Shown: one piece after another, positions 1 through 6,586 of the stretch
Numbering within the stretch: the first letter of the stretch is position 1
Layout of the letters: each line of letters begins with the position of its first letter
Assembly (NCBI GenBank): GCA_964444685.1
Contig: CAYUIG010000091.1
Span: forward strand, 1 to 6,838
From: CAYUIG01 sp964444685
GTDB taxonomy: Bacteria; Gemmatimonadota; Gemmatimonadetes; Longimicrobiales; RSA9
DNA length: 6,838 nt
Direction of reading: 5' to 3'
The notes under the pieces: model-generated
What the model was told of the DNA's origin: nothing
The model's database searches: none
Seen by the model: the letters and a program-made list of their open reading frames with translations, nothing else
Program-made: the position numbers and the translations under genes

Positions 1-1
1 G

Positions 2-508
2 CTGCGCAACGACAGCGTGAAGCGGATCATCCTCGCACGCCCGGCCGTGGAGGCGGGCGAAAATCTCGGCTTCCTGCCGGGCGACCTGCAGGAAAAGGTG
101 GACCCGTACCTCCGTCCGCTGTACGATGCGCTGGAGGACATCATGCCGGCGGACTGGGTGCGGCGCGCGCTGGAGTCGCGCACCATCGAGATCGCACCGC
201 TGGCGTACATGCGCGGCCGCACGCTGTCGGATGCGTTCGTGATCCTCGACGAGGCACAGAACGCGACGACCGCGCAGATGAAGATGTTCCTCACGCGCCT
301 TGGGCTGAACTCGCGCGTCATCGTCACGGGGGACAAGACGCAGATCGATCTGCTGCGTCCGGAGGACAGCGGGCTCCTCGAGATCGAGCGCATCCTGCGC
401 TCCATCGAGGGGATCGCGTTCGTTTACCTCGAGGAGGTGGACGTCGTGCGGCACCGCCTTGTGAAGGACATCATCCGCGCGTACGCCGGCGACCGTCCGG
501 AGGCCTGA
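2..508 (+). CDS. phoH: PhoH-like ATPase (YbeZ/PhoH family), C-terminal part; 5' end outside window
   Basis: This is the 3' part (168 codons plus TGA) of a PhoH/YbeZ-family P-loop ATPase, a cytoplasmic protein associated with RNA metabolism and often encoded beside ybeY. The reading frame is open from base 2, so the GTG at 17 is an internal valine codon (in LRNDSVKR) and not a start. Visible family signatures are ARPAVEAGE followed by LGFLPGDLQEKVDPYLRPLY, the Walker B-type strand FVILDEAQN (about bases 236-262) and the sensor-like TGDKTQID (about 326-349). The Walker A loop and N-terminal region lie upstream of the window. The stop is 3 nt before the next gene's GTG, consistent with an operon. 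The family call is secure; the exact cellular role of PhoH proteins is still unsettled in the literature. Confidence 0.95.
   Translation: MRNDSVKRIILARPAVEAGENLGFLPGDLQEKVDPYLRPLYDALEDIMPADWVRRALESRTIEIAPLAYMRGRTLSDAFVILDEAQNATTAQMKMFLTRLGLNSRVIVTGDKTQIDLLRPEDSGLLEIERILRSIEGIAFVYLEEVDVVRHRLVKDIIRAYAGDRPEA
499..503 (+). promoter_or_regulatory. Shine-Dalgarno site of the PgpH-family gene
   Basis: GGAGG lies inside the last codons of phoH, 8 nt before the GTG at 512. It supports the GTG start, which also gives an N-terminus with a proper first membrane segment. The next in-frame ATG (about base 692) lies past that segment and would remove it. Confidence 0.7.
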
Positions 509-511
509 GGC

Positions 512-2767
512 GTGGGCGCAGCCGGCGCGTTTCGCCGTTTCGTCGAGGCGCTGAGCCGTCCACCGGCGCACACGTGGCCGGATGCCGCGCTGCATCACGG
601 CGCGCGCGTCGGGCTGCTGGTCATCCTTGCCGTCGCTACGTATCTGCTCTTCCCGGCCGCACCCGTCCCCGACCTGCCCGCACTGGAAGCCGGCATGGTC
701 GCGGACCGCGACATCATCGCGGACGTCCCGTTCACGGTACTGAAGTCGCGCGAGGAGCTGGAGCAGCAGCAGGAGGAGGCCGCGGCGTTCGTCGCACCGA
801 TCTTCCGCTTCGATTCCGTGGCGGTCGACACCATGCGCGAGCGCGTGGCCAACTTCAACCGGCTGCTGGAGAGCGCGGCGGAGACACGCGGCACGGACGA
901 GGAGCGGTCGGCGCGCATGCGTCGCATGCTCGGCTCGTTCAACCTGCCCGCCGGCGACGACGCGCTCGCACTGCTCACGAACGAACGCTACCGCGACGCG
1001 CTCATGACGTCGCTCGCGCAGGTGGCGGAGCGCGAGTTCCCGCTCGGGATCGCGGGACGCGCGGAGCTGCAGGAAGTCCGGCCCGGCGGGACCGCACGCC
1101 TCCAGCGCGACGGCTCCGACGTGCTCGTGCCGCGCGACTCGATCCGCGCGGAGCAGGCGCTCTGGGGCGCCGCGCGCATGTACCTGCCCATGGATGCGCC
1201 GTCGGGGCTGGCGGAGCTGCAGCGCCTCGTGCTGATCAGCCTGTTCGAGCCATCGCTCCGCCTCGACCGTGTCGCCACCAACGCCGCGCGCCAGGCCGCA
1301 CGCGATGCGGTACCGGCCAAGAAGGGCGACGTGCTGCGCGGCGAGCGCATCATCGCGGCACATGAGCAGGTGCGCCCCGAGGACGTCGAACGGCTGCGCG
1401 CGTACCAGGAGCATCTCGTCACGACGGGCCGGCTGGAGCCCGGGTCGCAGCACATCAAACACATTGCCGCGACGCTCATCATCAACATCGGGCTGCTCGC
1501 GATCTACGGCTTCCTGCTGCACTACTACCGCCCCGGCGTCTACGGCAACTTCCGCCACGTCCTGCTGCTCGCGGTGCTGTGGCTTGCACTGGCGGGCGCG
1601 GCACGCGTCGCGGGGACGGCGGGACGGCCGGAGCTCGTGCCGATCGCGTTCCCGGTCCTCACGATCGCGATCCTGTGGGACGGGCGCATGGCGCTGAACT
1701 TCGCGCTCGTGGCTGCACTGCTGCTCTCGGCACAGGCGCCCTTCGCGCCGCTCTCGCAGCGACTGCTGCTCGTGTTCGGCGGCGCCGCCGCGGCGCTGAG
1801 TGTGCGCGTCGTGCGACGCCGTGCGCAGGGACTCATCCTCGGTGTCGTGGTCGCGGGCGCGTACATCGTCGCGGCCATCGCGCTGGGCATGCTGCTCTCG
1901 CAGCCGATCGCGGACGTGGCCGCGCGCGCCGGCTGGGGTTCGGCGAACGGCATCGCGAGCGCGCTCCTCGCCATGGGGTTCCTGCCGCTGCTCGAGACGA
2001 TCACGAAGATCACGACGGACCAGACGCTGCTCGAGCTGGCGGACCTCAACCGTCCGCTCCTCAAGCGGCTCTCGCTCGAAGCACCGGGCACGTACGCGCA
2101 CTCGATCAATGTCGCCAATCTCGCGGAGGCCGCGGCGCGTGCGGTGGGCGCGAACCCGCTGCTCGCGCGCGTCGGCGCGTACTATCACGACGTCGGCAAG
2201 ATCGTCACGCCGCAGTACTTCATCGAGAACCAGGCGCGCGGGCGAAACCCGCACGATGGCCTCGACCCCGCCACATCGGCGGCGATCGTGCGCAGCCACG
2301 TCATCGAAGGCGTGCGCCTTGCCGAACAGGCGAACCTGCCCGACTGCGTGCGCGCGTTCATTCCCGAGCACCACGGCACACAGTCCATCAGCTTCTTCTA
2401 CGACCAGGCGCGCCAGGCGCAGCCGGAAGAGGAGCTGGATCCACACGACTTCGCGTACCCGGGCCCGCGGCCGCGCACGAAGGAAACGGCGATCACGATG
2501 CTCGCCGACTCCGTCGAGAGTGCCGCGAAGGTGCTGCAGGATCCCACGCCCGAGCGCATCGCCGCACTGGTCGAGCGCATCGTGGATGGCAAGATCCGGC
2601 ACGGCCAGCTCGACGAGTCGCCGCTCACCTTCGAGGACATCGCGCGCATCAAGGAGCAGCTCACCAAGGTGCTCTCCGGGATGTACCACCACCGCATCGA
2701 CTATCCGGGCGGCCAGCCGTCGCGCCCGCCGGAGACCGTGCCCGCGGCCGGCCGCGCCCAGCGCTAG
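512..2767 (+). CDS. pgpH: PgpH-family membrane HD phosphohydrolase, probable cyclic-di-AMP phosphodiesterase (7TMR-HDED / 7TM / HD)
   Basis: A 751-residue membrane protein that, by family, hydrolyses cyclic di-AMP with a cytosolic HD domain. One N-terminal TM segment (about 31-50) leads to an extracytoplasmic 7TMR-HDED domain (about 51-315), then roughly seven TM segments (about 318-510) and an HD domain (about 525-715). Expected metal and catalytic residues are present: H530 in GTYAHS, H559-D560 in YYHDVGK, H596 in RSHVIEG, H620-H621 in PEHHGT and D666 in MLADSVESA. The segment LLELADLNRPLLKRLSLEAP just before the HD domain is also typical of PgpH/YqfF. Length is in the family's usual range. 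The start is GTG with a GGAGG 8 nt upstream. Its place between phoH and ybeY matches the neighbourhood of PgpH homologues in other phyla. Substrate is inferred from the family; no diadenylate cyclase gene is in the window. Confidence 0.93.
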   Translation: MGAAGAFRRFVEALSRPPAHTWPDAALHHGARVGLLVILAVATYLLFPAAPVPDLPALEAGMVADRDIIADVPFTVLKSREELEQQQEEAAAFVAPIFRFDSVAVDTMRERVANFNRLLESAAETRGTDEERSARMRRMLGSFNLPAGDDALALLTNERYRDALMTSLAQVAEREFPLGIAGRAELQEVRPGGTARLQRDGSDVLVPRDSIRAEQALWGAARMYLPMDAPSGLAELQRLVLISLFEPSLRLDRVATNAARQAARDAVPAKKGDVLRGERIIAAHEQVRPEDVERLRAYQEHLVTTGRLEPGSQHIKHIAATLIINIGLLAIYGFLLHYYRPGVYGNFRHVLLLAVLWLALAGAARVAGTAGRPELVPIAFPVLTIAILWDGRMALNFALVAALLLSAQAPFAPLSQRLLLVFGGAAAALSVRVVRRRAQGLILGVVVAGAYIVAAIALGMLLSQPIADVAARAGWGSANGIASALLAMGFLPLLETITKITTDQTLLELADLNRPLLKRLSLEAPGTYAHSINVANLAEAAARAVGANPLLARVGAYYHDVGKIVTPQYFIENQARGRNPHDGLDPATSAAIVRSHVIEGVRLAEQANLPDCVRAFIPEHHGTQSISFFYDQARQAQPEEELDPHDFAYPGPRPRTKETAITMLADSVESAAKVLQDPTPERIAALVERIVDGKIRHGQLDESPLTFEDIARIKEQLTKVLSGMYHHRIDYPGGQPSRPPETVPAAGRAQR

Positions 2768-3211
2768 ATGCCCCGCGCCGACATCGCAACCGACGACCTC
2801 GACCTCTCCGCCGCCGCGCTGCGCCGCGCCCGCTCCATCGTGCGCAAGGCGGTACTTCGCACACTGCAATCGCAGGACGCGGCCGACGCGCGCATCTCGG
2901 TCACGCTGTGCAGTGACGCGCGCATGCGCGCGCTCAACCGCGAGTGGCTCGGCCGCGACCGCACCACCGATGTGATCGCGTTCCCGCTGTGGGAGCCCGG
3001 TGAACCGCCGGTCGGCGACGTCTACCTCGGCGTCGAGCGCGCACGCGCGCAGGCGGAAGAGCACGGCATCCCGTTCGAGCAGGAGCTCGCGCGCATCGCG
3101 ATCCACGGCACGCTGCACGCCCTCGGTCACGACCATCCGGAAGGCGCCGGCCGCACGCGCAGCCGGATGTGGCGCACACAGGAGCGCATCCTCGCGGAGC
3201 TCGCCGGATGA
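2768..3211 (+). CDS. ybeY: YbeY, endoribonuclease / rRNA maturation factor
   Basis: A 147-residue cytoplasmic metalloprotein of the YbeY (UPF0054) family, implicated in 16S rRNA 3'-end maturation and ribosome quality control. The zinc-binding signature HGTLHALGHDH is complete, with H113, H117 and H123 as the three ligands. The upstream family segment RTTDVIAFPL and the following GDVYLGVE are also present. Length is normal for the family. The ATG follows the stop codon of the PgpH gene with no gap, and no good Shine-Dalgarno is visible, so translation probably depends on coupling to the preceding gene. Its TGA overlaps the next gene's ATG. A slight deviation is His121 where many homologues have Tyr or Phe before the Asp-His; this is not a ligand position and should be tolerated. 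Confidence 0.96.
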   Translation: MPRADIATDDLDLSAAALRRARSIVRKAVLRTLQSQDAADARISVTLCSDARMRALNREWLGRDRTTDVIAFPLWEPGEPPVGDVYLGVERARAQAEEHGIPFEQELARIAIHGTLHALGHDHPEGAGRTRSRMWRTQERILAELAG

Positions 3212-3822
3212 GCCTGCGCCGCTCCTTCCGCAAGAACCTGCTCGCCGGTCTGGTCGTCATCGCGCCCATCACGGCGACGATCTTCGTACTCTGGTGGATC
3301 TTCCAGCTGCTGGACAACCTGGTCGGCCGCTGGATCTATCCGGTGTTGCCGTTCCCGATCCCGGGGCTCGGCCTGGTCGCGCTGCTCCTCCTGCTTCTCA
3401 CCGTCGGCTGGCTCGCGTCGCGCGCGGTCGGCGGACGCATCGTCGCCGCGTGGCACCGGATGCTCGAGAACATCCCGATCACGCGACGCATCTACGGCGC
3501 CGCCAACCGCATCGTGCGCACGCTGCTCGGCACCGACGAGCGCCCGTTCAAGACCGTGGTGCTCGTCGAGTTCCCGTCCGCCGGCCGCTGGTCCGTCGGC
3601 TTCCTTTCCGGCGACGCGCCGCACGTCATGCAGGCACACGTACCGGACTCGATCAGTGTGTTCGTGCCCACGACGCCGAACCCGACGACCGGCTTCCTCA
3701 TCGTCGTACCGCGCACGTCCGTCCGGCCGATCGACATGACGATCGACGACGCGTTCACCTTCATCCTCTCGGCCGGCGCCGTACGCTTCGACGCGTCGCC
3801 CGAAACGGTACCGCCGACATGA
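3208..3822 (+). CDS. DUF502 family two-TM membrane protein
   Basis: A 204-residue protein of the DUF502 family, whose biochemical function is unknown. Two TM segments are visible, about 11-32 (LLAGLVVIAPITATIFVLWW) and about 53-71, separated by a short loop with LDNLVGRWIYP. A soluble C-terminal domain follows, with the family segments NIPITRRIYGAANRIV (about 88-103) and VPTTPNPTTGFLIVVP (about 153-168). I chose the ATG at 3208: it overlaps the ybeY stop as ATGA, has GGAG 8 nt upstream, and yields the basic MSLRRSFRKN N-terminus usual for the family. An in-frame ATG at 3169 would add 13 residues with no family similarity and lie inside ybeY. The gene ends in an ATGA overlap with the ABC1 kinase gene, suggesting co-translation. 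A role in envelope or membrane organisation is only inference. Confidence 0.9.
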   Translation: MSLRRSFRKNLLAGLVVIAPITATIFVLWWIFQLLDNLVGRWIYPVLPFPIPGLGLVALLLLLLTVGWLASRAVGGRIVAAWHRMLENIPITRRIYGAANRIVRTLLGTDERPFKTVVLVEFPSAGRWSVGFLSGDAPHVMQAHVPDSISVFVPTTPNPTTGFLIVVPRTSVRPIDMTIDDAFTFILSAGAVRFDASPETVPPT

Positions 3823-5495
3823 ACCGCTGGCGCCGCGGCTTCACGATCCTCGCCCGGCTGGCGCCCTTCGTCCTGGCCTTCCTGCGTGACCGCCACCGCT
3901 GGGTCCTGTTCGGGCGACCCGCACAGCGCACCCTCGAGGCGCACACGGAGCGCGCCGCGCGCCTCACGCAGACGCTCGCTGCACTCGGGCCGACGTTCAT
4001 CAAGCTGGCGCAGGTCTTCAGCGCGCGCGCCGACATCATCCCCGAGCCGTACCTGACCGCGATCGGCAGCCTGCAGGATCGCGTTCCGCCCGACGCGCCG
4101 AATCGCATCACCGCCGTCATCGAGGCGGAGCTCGGTGCGCCGGTGACGGAGCTGTTCGACGAGTTCGAGACGGAGCCCGTCGCCGCTGCGAGCCTGGGGC
4201 AGGTGCACCGCGCGAAGGTCGGCGACGAAACGGTCGCGGTGAAGGTGCTGCGCCCGGACGTCGAGGCGCTGGTTGCGACCGACCTCGACATCTCGTTCCG
4301 CGTGCTCTTCGTCCTGAACGTCATCTTCCGCAACCATCACGTGCGCGCACTCAACGCCGTGCTGCGCGAGTTCAGTGTGCGCGTGCGCGAGGAGATGGAC
4401 TTCCGCGAAGAGGCCGCGCACATCGCGCTCTTCCAGCGTCACTTCGCCAGCGACGGCCGGGTACGCGCGCCCGCGGTGCACGAGCAGTTCACGACCCGTC
4501 GCGTGCTCGTGATGGAGTGGGTGGAGGGCGACAAGGTCGACCGCCTCGCCGAGCGCTTCCGCACCGGCGACCTCTCCTTCCGCTATGTGATGGAGACGCT
4601 GGTCGAAGTGTACCTGCGCATGATGCTCGTTGACGGGTTCCTGCACGCGGACCCGCACCCGGGCAACATCCTGGTCGACCGGGACGGCACGATCGTCTTC
4701 CTCGACTGGGGGATGGTGCTCCAGGTCGGGCGCAGCCATCGCGACAGCATCCTCCGGCTCGCCATTGCCGCCGCGCGCGACGACCTCGACGGCATGATCA
4801 ACGGCATGTACGAGCTGGGGATGATCGATCCCGCGATCTCGCGCTCCGAGATCCGCGAGGCCGCGGTCGAGATCCTCGCGATCGTCGACCGCCTCCGAGA
4901 GCTCGGGCCGCGCAAGGCGCAGCAGATGGTGCAGGAGATCATGGACACGTTCTATACGTGGCCGCTCATCCTGCCGCAGGAGCTCGTCTACTTCTTCCGC
5001 GCCGCCGCCCTGCTCGAGGGCATCGGTTACCGCTACGACCCCGGCTTCAACGGCCTCGAGATCACGCGGCCCGTGATCGGTCGCATGCGCGGTGAGCTGC
5101 TCAAGGCGACGATGCGCGAGCCGAAGGACATCGCGCGCGGCGTCATGGAAGAGGTGCGCGCGGGCTTCGCCGCGATCCGCGACGTGCTGGGTCGCGCGGA
5201 GCGCGAGGAGTTCCGCGTCCGCATCCACCCGCGCGACATCCTGGCCGCCGAGCGCTTCTTCCGGCTCCAGATCCGACGCGTGCTGGTCGGCATCTTCGCG
5301 CTGACCATCGCACTGATCTCATCCATCACGTTCATCGCGCTGCGCAACGGCTGGCTGCTGGCGGCGGGCCTCGTCATCGCGTTCGTGCTGTTCCTCGTCG
5401 TGCTGCTGCTGCCCACGCACCTGCTGGAGAACCCGCTGCGCCACGCGCGCGGGTTTGACACCGCGGCCCGCGGGGCCGCATCTTCGCGGGAATGA
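3819..5495 (+). CDS. ABC1/UbiB (AarF) family atypical protein-kinase-like ATPase with two C-terminal TM segments
   Basis: A 558-residue member of the UbiB/ADCK family, atypical kinases or ATPases that support quinone biosynthesis in many bacteria. In order: a KxGQ-type motif as K62-L-A-Q65 within LGPTFIKLAQ; the alanine-rich nucleotide loop VAAASLGQVH (121-130), which replaces the glycine-rich loop; the ion-pair lysine K142 in VAVKV; the metal-linked ExD motif E192-M-D194; the catalytic loop FLHADPHPGN with D278 and N283; and the DFG equivalent D296-W-G298. Two TM helices (about 488-508 and 512-532) anchor the C-terminus, a UbiB-like trait. The ATG at 3819 overlaps the DUF502 stop. The frame stays open upstream to about 3000, but that region codes for YbeY and DUF502 and has no family similarity. 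No Shine-Dalgarno is visible. I give no symbol because UbiB function cannot be separated from other ABC1 subfamilies here. Confidence 0.92.
   Translation: MNRWRRGFTILARLAPFVLAFLRDRHRWVLFGRPAQRTLEAHTERAARLTQTLAALGPTFIKLAQVFSARADIIPEPYLTAIGSLQDRVPPDAPNRITAVIEAELGAPVTELFDEFETEPVAAASLGQVHRAKVGDETVAVKVLRPDVEALVATDLDISFRVLFVLNVIFRNHHVRALNAVLREFSVRVREEMDFREEAAHIALFQRHFASDGRVRAPAVHEQFTTRRVLVMEWVEGDKVDRLAERFRTGDLSFRYVMETLVEVYLRMMLVDGFLHADPHPGNILVDRDGTIVFLDWGMVLQVGRSHRDSILRLAIAAARDDLDGMINGMYELGMIDPAISRSEIREAAVEILAIVDRLRELGPRKAQQMVQEIMDTFYTWPLILPQELVYFFRAAALLEGIGYRYDPGFNGLEITRPVIGRMRGELLKATMREPKDIARGVMEEVRAGFAAIRDVLGRAEREEFRVRIHPRDILAAERFFRLQIRRVLVGIFALTIALISSITFIALRNGWLLAAGLVIAFVLFLVVLLLPTHLLENPLRHARGFDTAARGAASSRE
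5455..5484 (+). promoter_or_regulatory. Possible internal promoter for meaB (TTGACA-N18-CATCTT), probably leaderless
   Basis: A perfect -35-like TTGACA (5455-5460) is followed after 18 nt by CATCTT (5479-5484), a plausible -10 variant. Counting 7 nt on puts the transcript start at about 5491-5492, exactly at the meaB ATG (5492). No Shine-Dalgarno precedes that ATG, which fits a leaderless mRNA. The hexamers lie in the last codons of the ABC1 kinase gene. Evidence is pattern only; a TTGACA can occur by chance, and the -10 lacks the consensus first T. Confidence 0.4.
5463..5479. repeat. Perfect inverted repeat (7-bp arms, 3-nt loop) in the possible meaB promoter
   Basis: GCGGCCC, loop GCG, GGGCCGC. 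The arms are fully complementary and all G/C, so a very stable hairpin could form in RNA or DNA. It lies between the -35-like and -10-like hexamers, 12 nt before the meaB ATG, and codes for Ala/Arg/Gly residues at the kinase C-terminus. No T-run follows, so it is not a standard intrinsic terminator. It could be an operator, an attenuating hairpin that shields the meaB start in the read-through mRNA, or just GC-rich chance. Confidence 0.6.
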
Positions 5496-6565
5496 CGCAC
5501 TTCGGCGGCCCCGACGATCACGAACGACTGCTGGCGGAGTTCGAGGCCGGGCGCCGGCCCGCCCTCGCGCGCGTCATATCCATCGTCGAGAACCAGCGGC
5601 CGGGCTTCCAGTCGCTGATGACCGCGCTCAACGCGCGCATGGGCCGCGCCCACCGCATCGGCATCACCGGCCCGCCCGGCGCAGGCAAGTCCACACTCGT
5701 GGGCGCACTCGTCCGCCACTTCCGCGAGACCGGCAGCACGGTCGGCATCGTCGCGGTCGACCCCAGCTCGCCGTTCACGGGCGGCGCACTGCTCGGCGAC
5801 CGCATCCGCATGAACGAGCTCGCGCTCGACCACGGCGTCTTCATCCGCTCGATGGCGACGCGTGGCTCGCTCGGCGGGCTGGCGCTGACGACGCGCGAGG
5901 TCGCCGATGTCATGGATGCGTTCGGCTTCGACCGCGTGCTGATCGAAACCGTGGGTGTCGGGCAGTCCGAGCTGGATGTCGCGGCCGCCGCGGACACGAC
6001 CGTGGTCGTGCTCGTCCCCGAAGCCGGGGACGCGATCCAGGCAATGAAGGCCGGACTCATGGAGGCGTCCGACCTCTTCGTCATCAACAAGGCCGACCGC
6101 CCGGGCGCGGACCGCATGGCGCGCGACATCCGGCAGATGCTGCACCTGCGCGCAGGCCGCACACACCAGAACGTACCCGCGCATCACGGCGTGGACCTGC
6201 GCGCAGTCGCGCAGCCGCAACGGAAGCCCGAGCCGGAGCCCGATACGAGCTGGCGCATCCCCGTGCTCCAAACGGTGGCGAAGGACGGGAAGGGCATCCC
6301 CGAGCTGGCCGCCGCACTCGACGAGCACAGGAAGTGGCTGGATGAATCCGGCGAGAAGGCCGTCCGCCTCGAGCGCAGGCTCACCCAGCGCGCCCGCGAC
6401 GAGGTCGAGCGTTCGCTGAAGCGGGAAGTGTGGCAGAACCGGGGCGGTGAGGCGTTGCTTCAGGCAGCGCTGCCCGCGCTCCGGGCCGGCGAGGTCTCGC
6501 CCTACGAGGTCGCCGCGGAGATCCTCGGCGAATCGTCGCCGGTGGCTCGGGGTAGGGAAGCGTAA
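5492..6565 (+). CDS. meaB: MeaB, methylmalonyl-CoA mutase-associated GTPase (ArgK/MeaB family)
   Basis: A 357-residue cytoplasmic SIMIBI-class GTPase that, by family, escorts the adenosylcobalamin cofactor and protects B12-dependent acyl-CoA mutases. Motifs in order: Walker A GPPGAGKST (60-68), VAVDPSSPFTGGALLGDRIRM (about 87-107), switch region RSMATRGSLGGL (119-130), IETVGVGQSE (151-160, G3-like) and NKAD (199-202, base recognition). The C-terminal helical part (about 270-345) matches the dimerisation arm of MeaB. Between NKAD and the last strand there is a Pro/Lys/Glu-rich stretch (about 241-252, QPQRKPEPEPDT), and the usual G5 serine/threonine-Ala motif reads TVA (261-263). The ATG at 5492 overlaps the preceding stop as ATGA. 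The gene lies 21 nt upstream of a mutase large-subunit gene, which strongly supports the MeaB role over the older ArgK label. Confidence 0.95.
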   Translation: MTHFGGPDDHERLLAEFEAGRRPALARVISIVENQRPGFQSLMTALNARMGRAHRIGITGPPGAGKSTLVGALVRHFRETGSTVGIVAVDPSSPFTGGALLGDRIRMNELALDHGVFIRSMATRGSLGGLALTTREVADVMDAFGFDRVLIETVGVGQSELDVAAAADTTVVVLVPEAGDAIQAMKAGLMEASDLFVINKADRPGADRMARDIRQMLHLRAGRTHQNVPAHHGVDLRAVAQPQRKPEPEPDTSWRIPVLQTVAKDGKGIPELAAALDEHRKWLDESGEKAVRLERRLTQRARDEVERSLKREVWQNRGGEALLQAALPALRAGEVSPYEVAAEILGESSPVARGREA

Positions 6566-6575
6566 GGCACCCAAC

Positions 6576-6579
6576 AGGA
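6576..6579 (+). promoter_or_regulatory. Shine-Dalgarno site of the mutase gene
   Basis: AGGA in the 21-nt gap after meaB, 7 nt before the ATG at 6587. It decides this start and shows that, unlike meaB, the mutase gene has its own ribosome-binding site. Confidence 0.65.
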
Positions 6580-6586
6580 CCTGCAC

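Noticed and set aside
17..19. GTG as the start of a complete short PhoH protein
   Set aside because: The frame continues upstream with conserved family residues, and the Walker A region would be missing; this is a gene cut by the window edge.
2743..2756. Perfect 14-bp palindrome CGCGGCCGGCCGCG just before the end of the PgpH gene
   Set aside because: It has no loop, so a hairpin would be much shorter, and it encodes an Ala/Gly/Arg-rich tail where GC palindromes arise easily. It is too far inside an apparently continuous operon, and lacks a T-run, to be called a terminator.
3000..3818. In-frame upstream extension of the ABC1 kinase (would give 831 residues)
   Set aside because: The extra part overlaps ybeY and all of DUF502 in another frame, is Arg/Ser/Ala-rich without family similarity, and the ATG at 3819 gives the normal start and an ATGA overlap.
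4629..4660. Second TTGAC-like promoter inside the kinase gene
   Set aside because: No -10-like hexamer lies at a suitable distance; the sequence is explained by conserved codons leading to the FLHADPHPGN loop.
3492..5228. Long open frame on the - strand (578 codons) across DUF502 and the ABC1 kinase
   Set aside because: It lies antisense to two well-recognised genes. Its product is a low-complexity mix of His, Asp, Glu, Arg and Ala, as expected from the complement of GC-rich coding sequence, and shows no family motif.
5463..5490. Intrinsic terminator after the kinase gene
   Set aside because: The hairpin at 5463-5479 is strong but is followed by a mixed sequence without a run of T, and the next gene overlaps the stop codon.
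5033..6586. Long open frame on the - strand (517 codons) across the kinase end and meaB
   Set aside because: Same pattern: fully antisense to meaB, with composition matching a GC-rich shadow frame and no recognisable domain.
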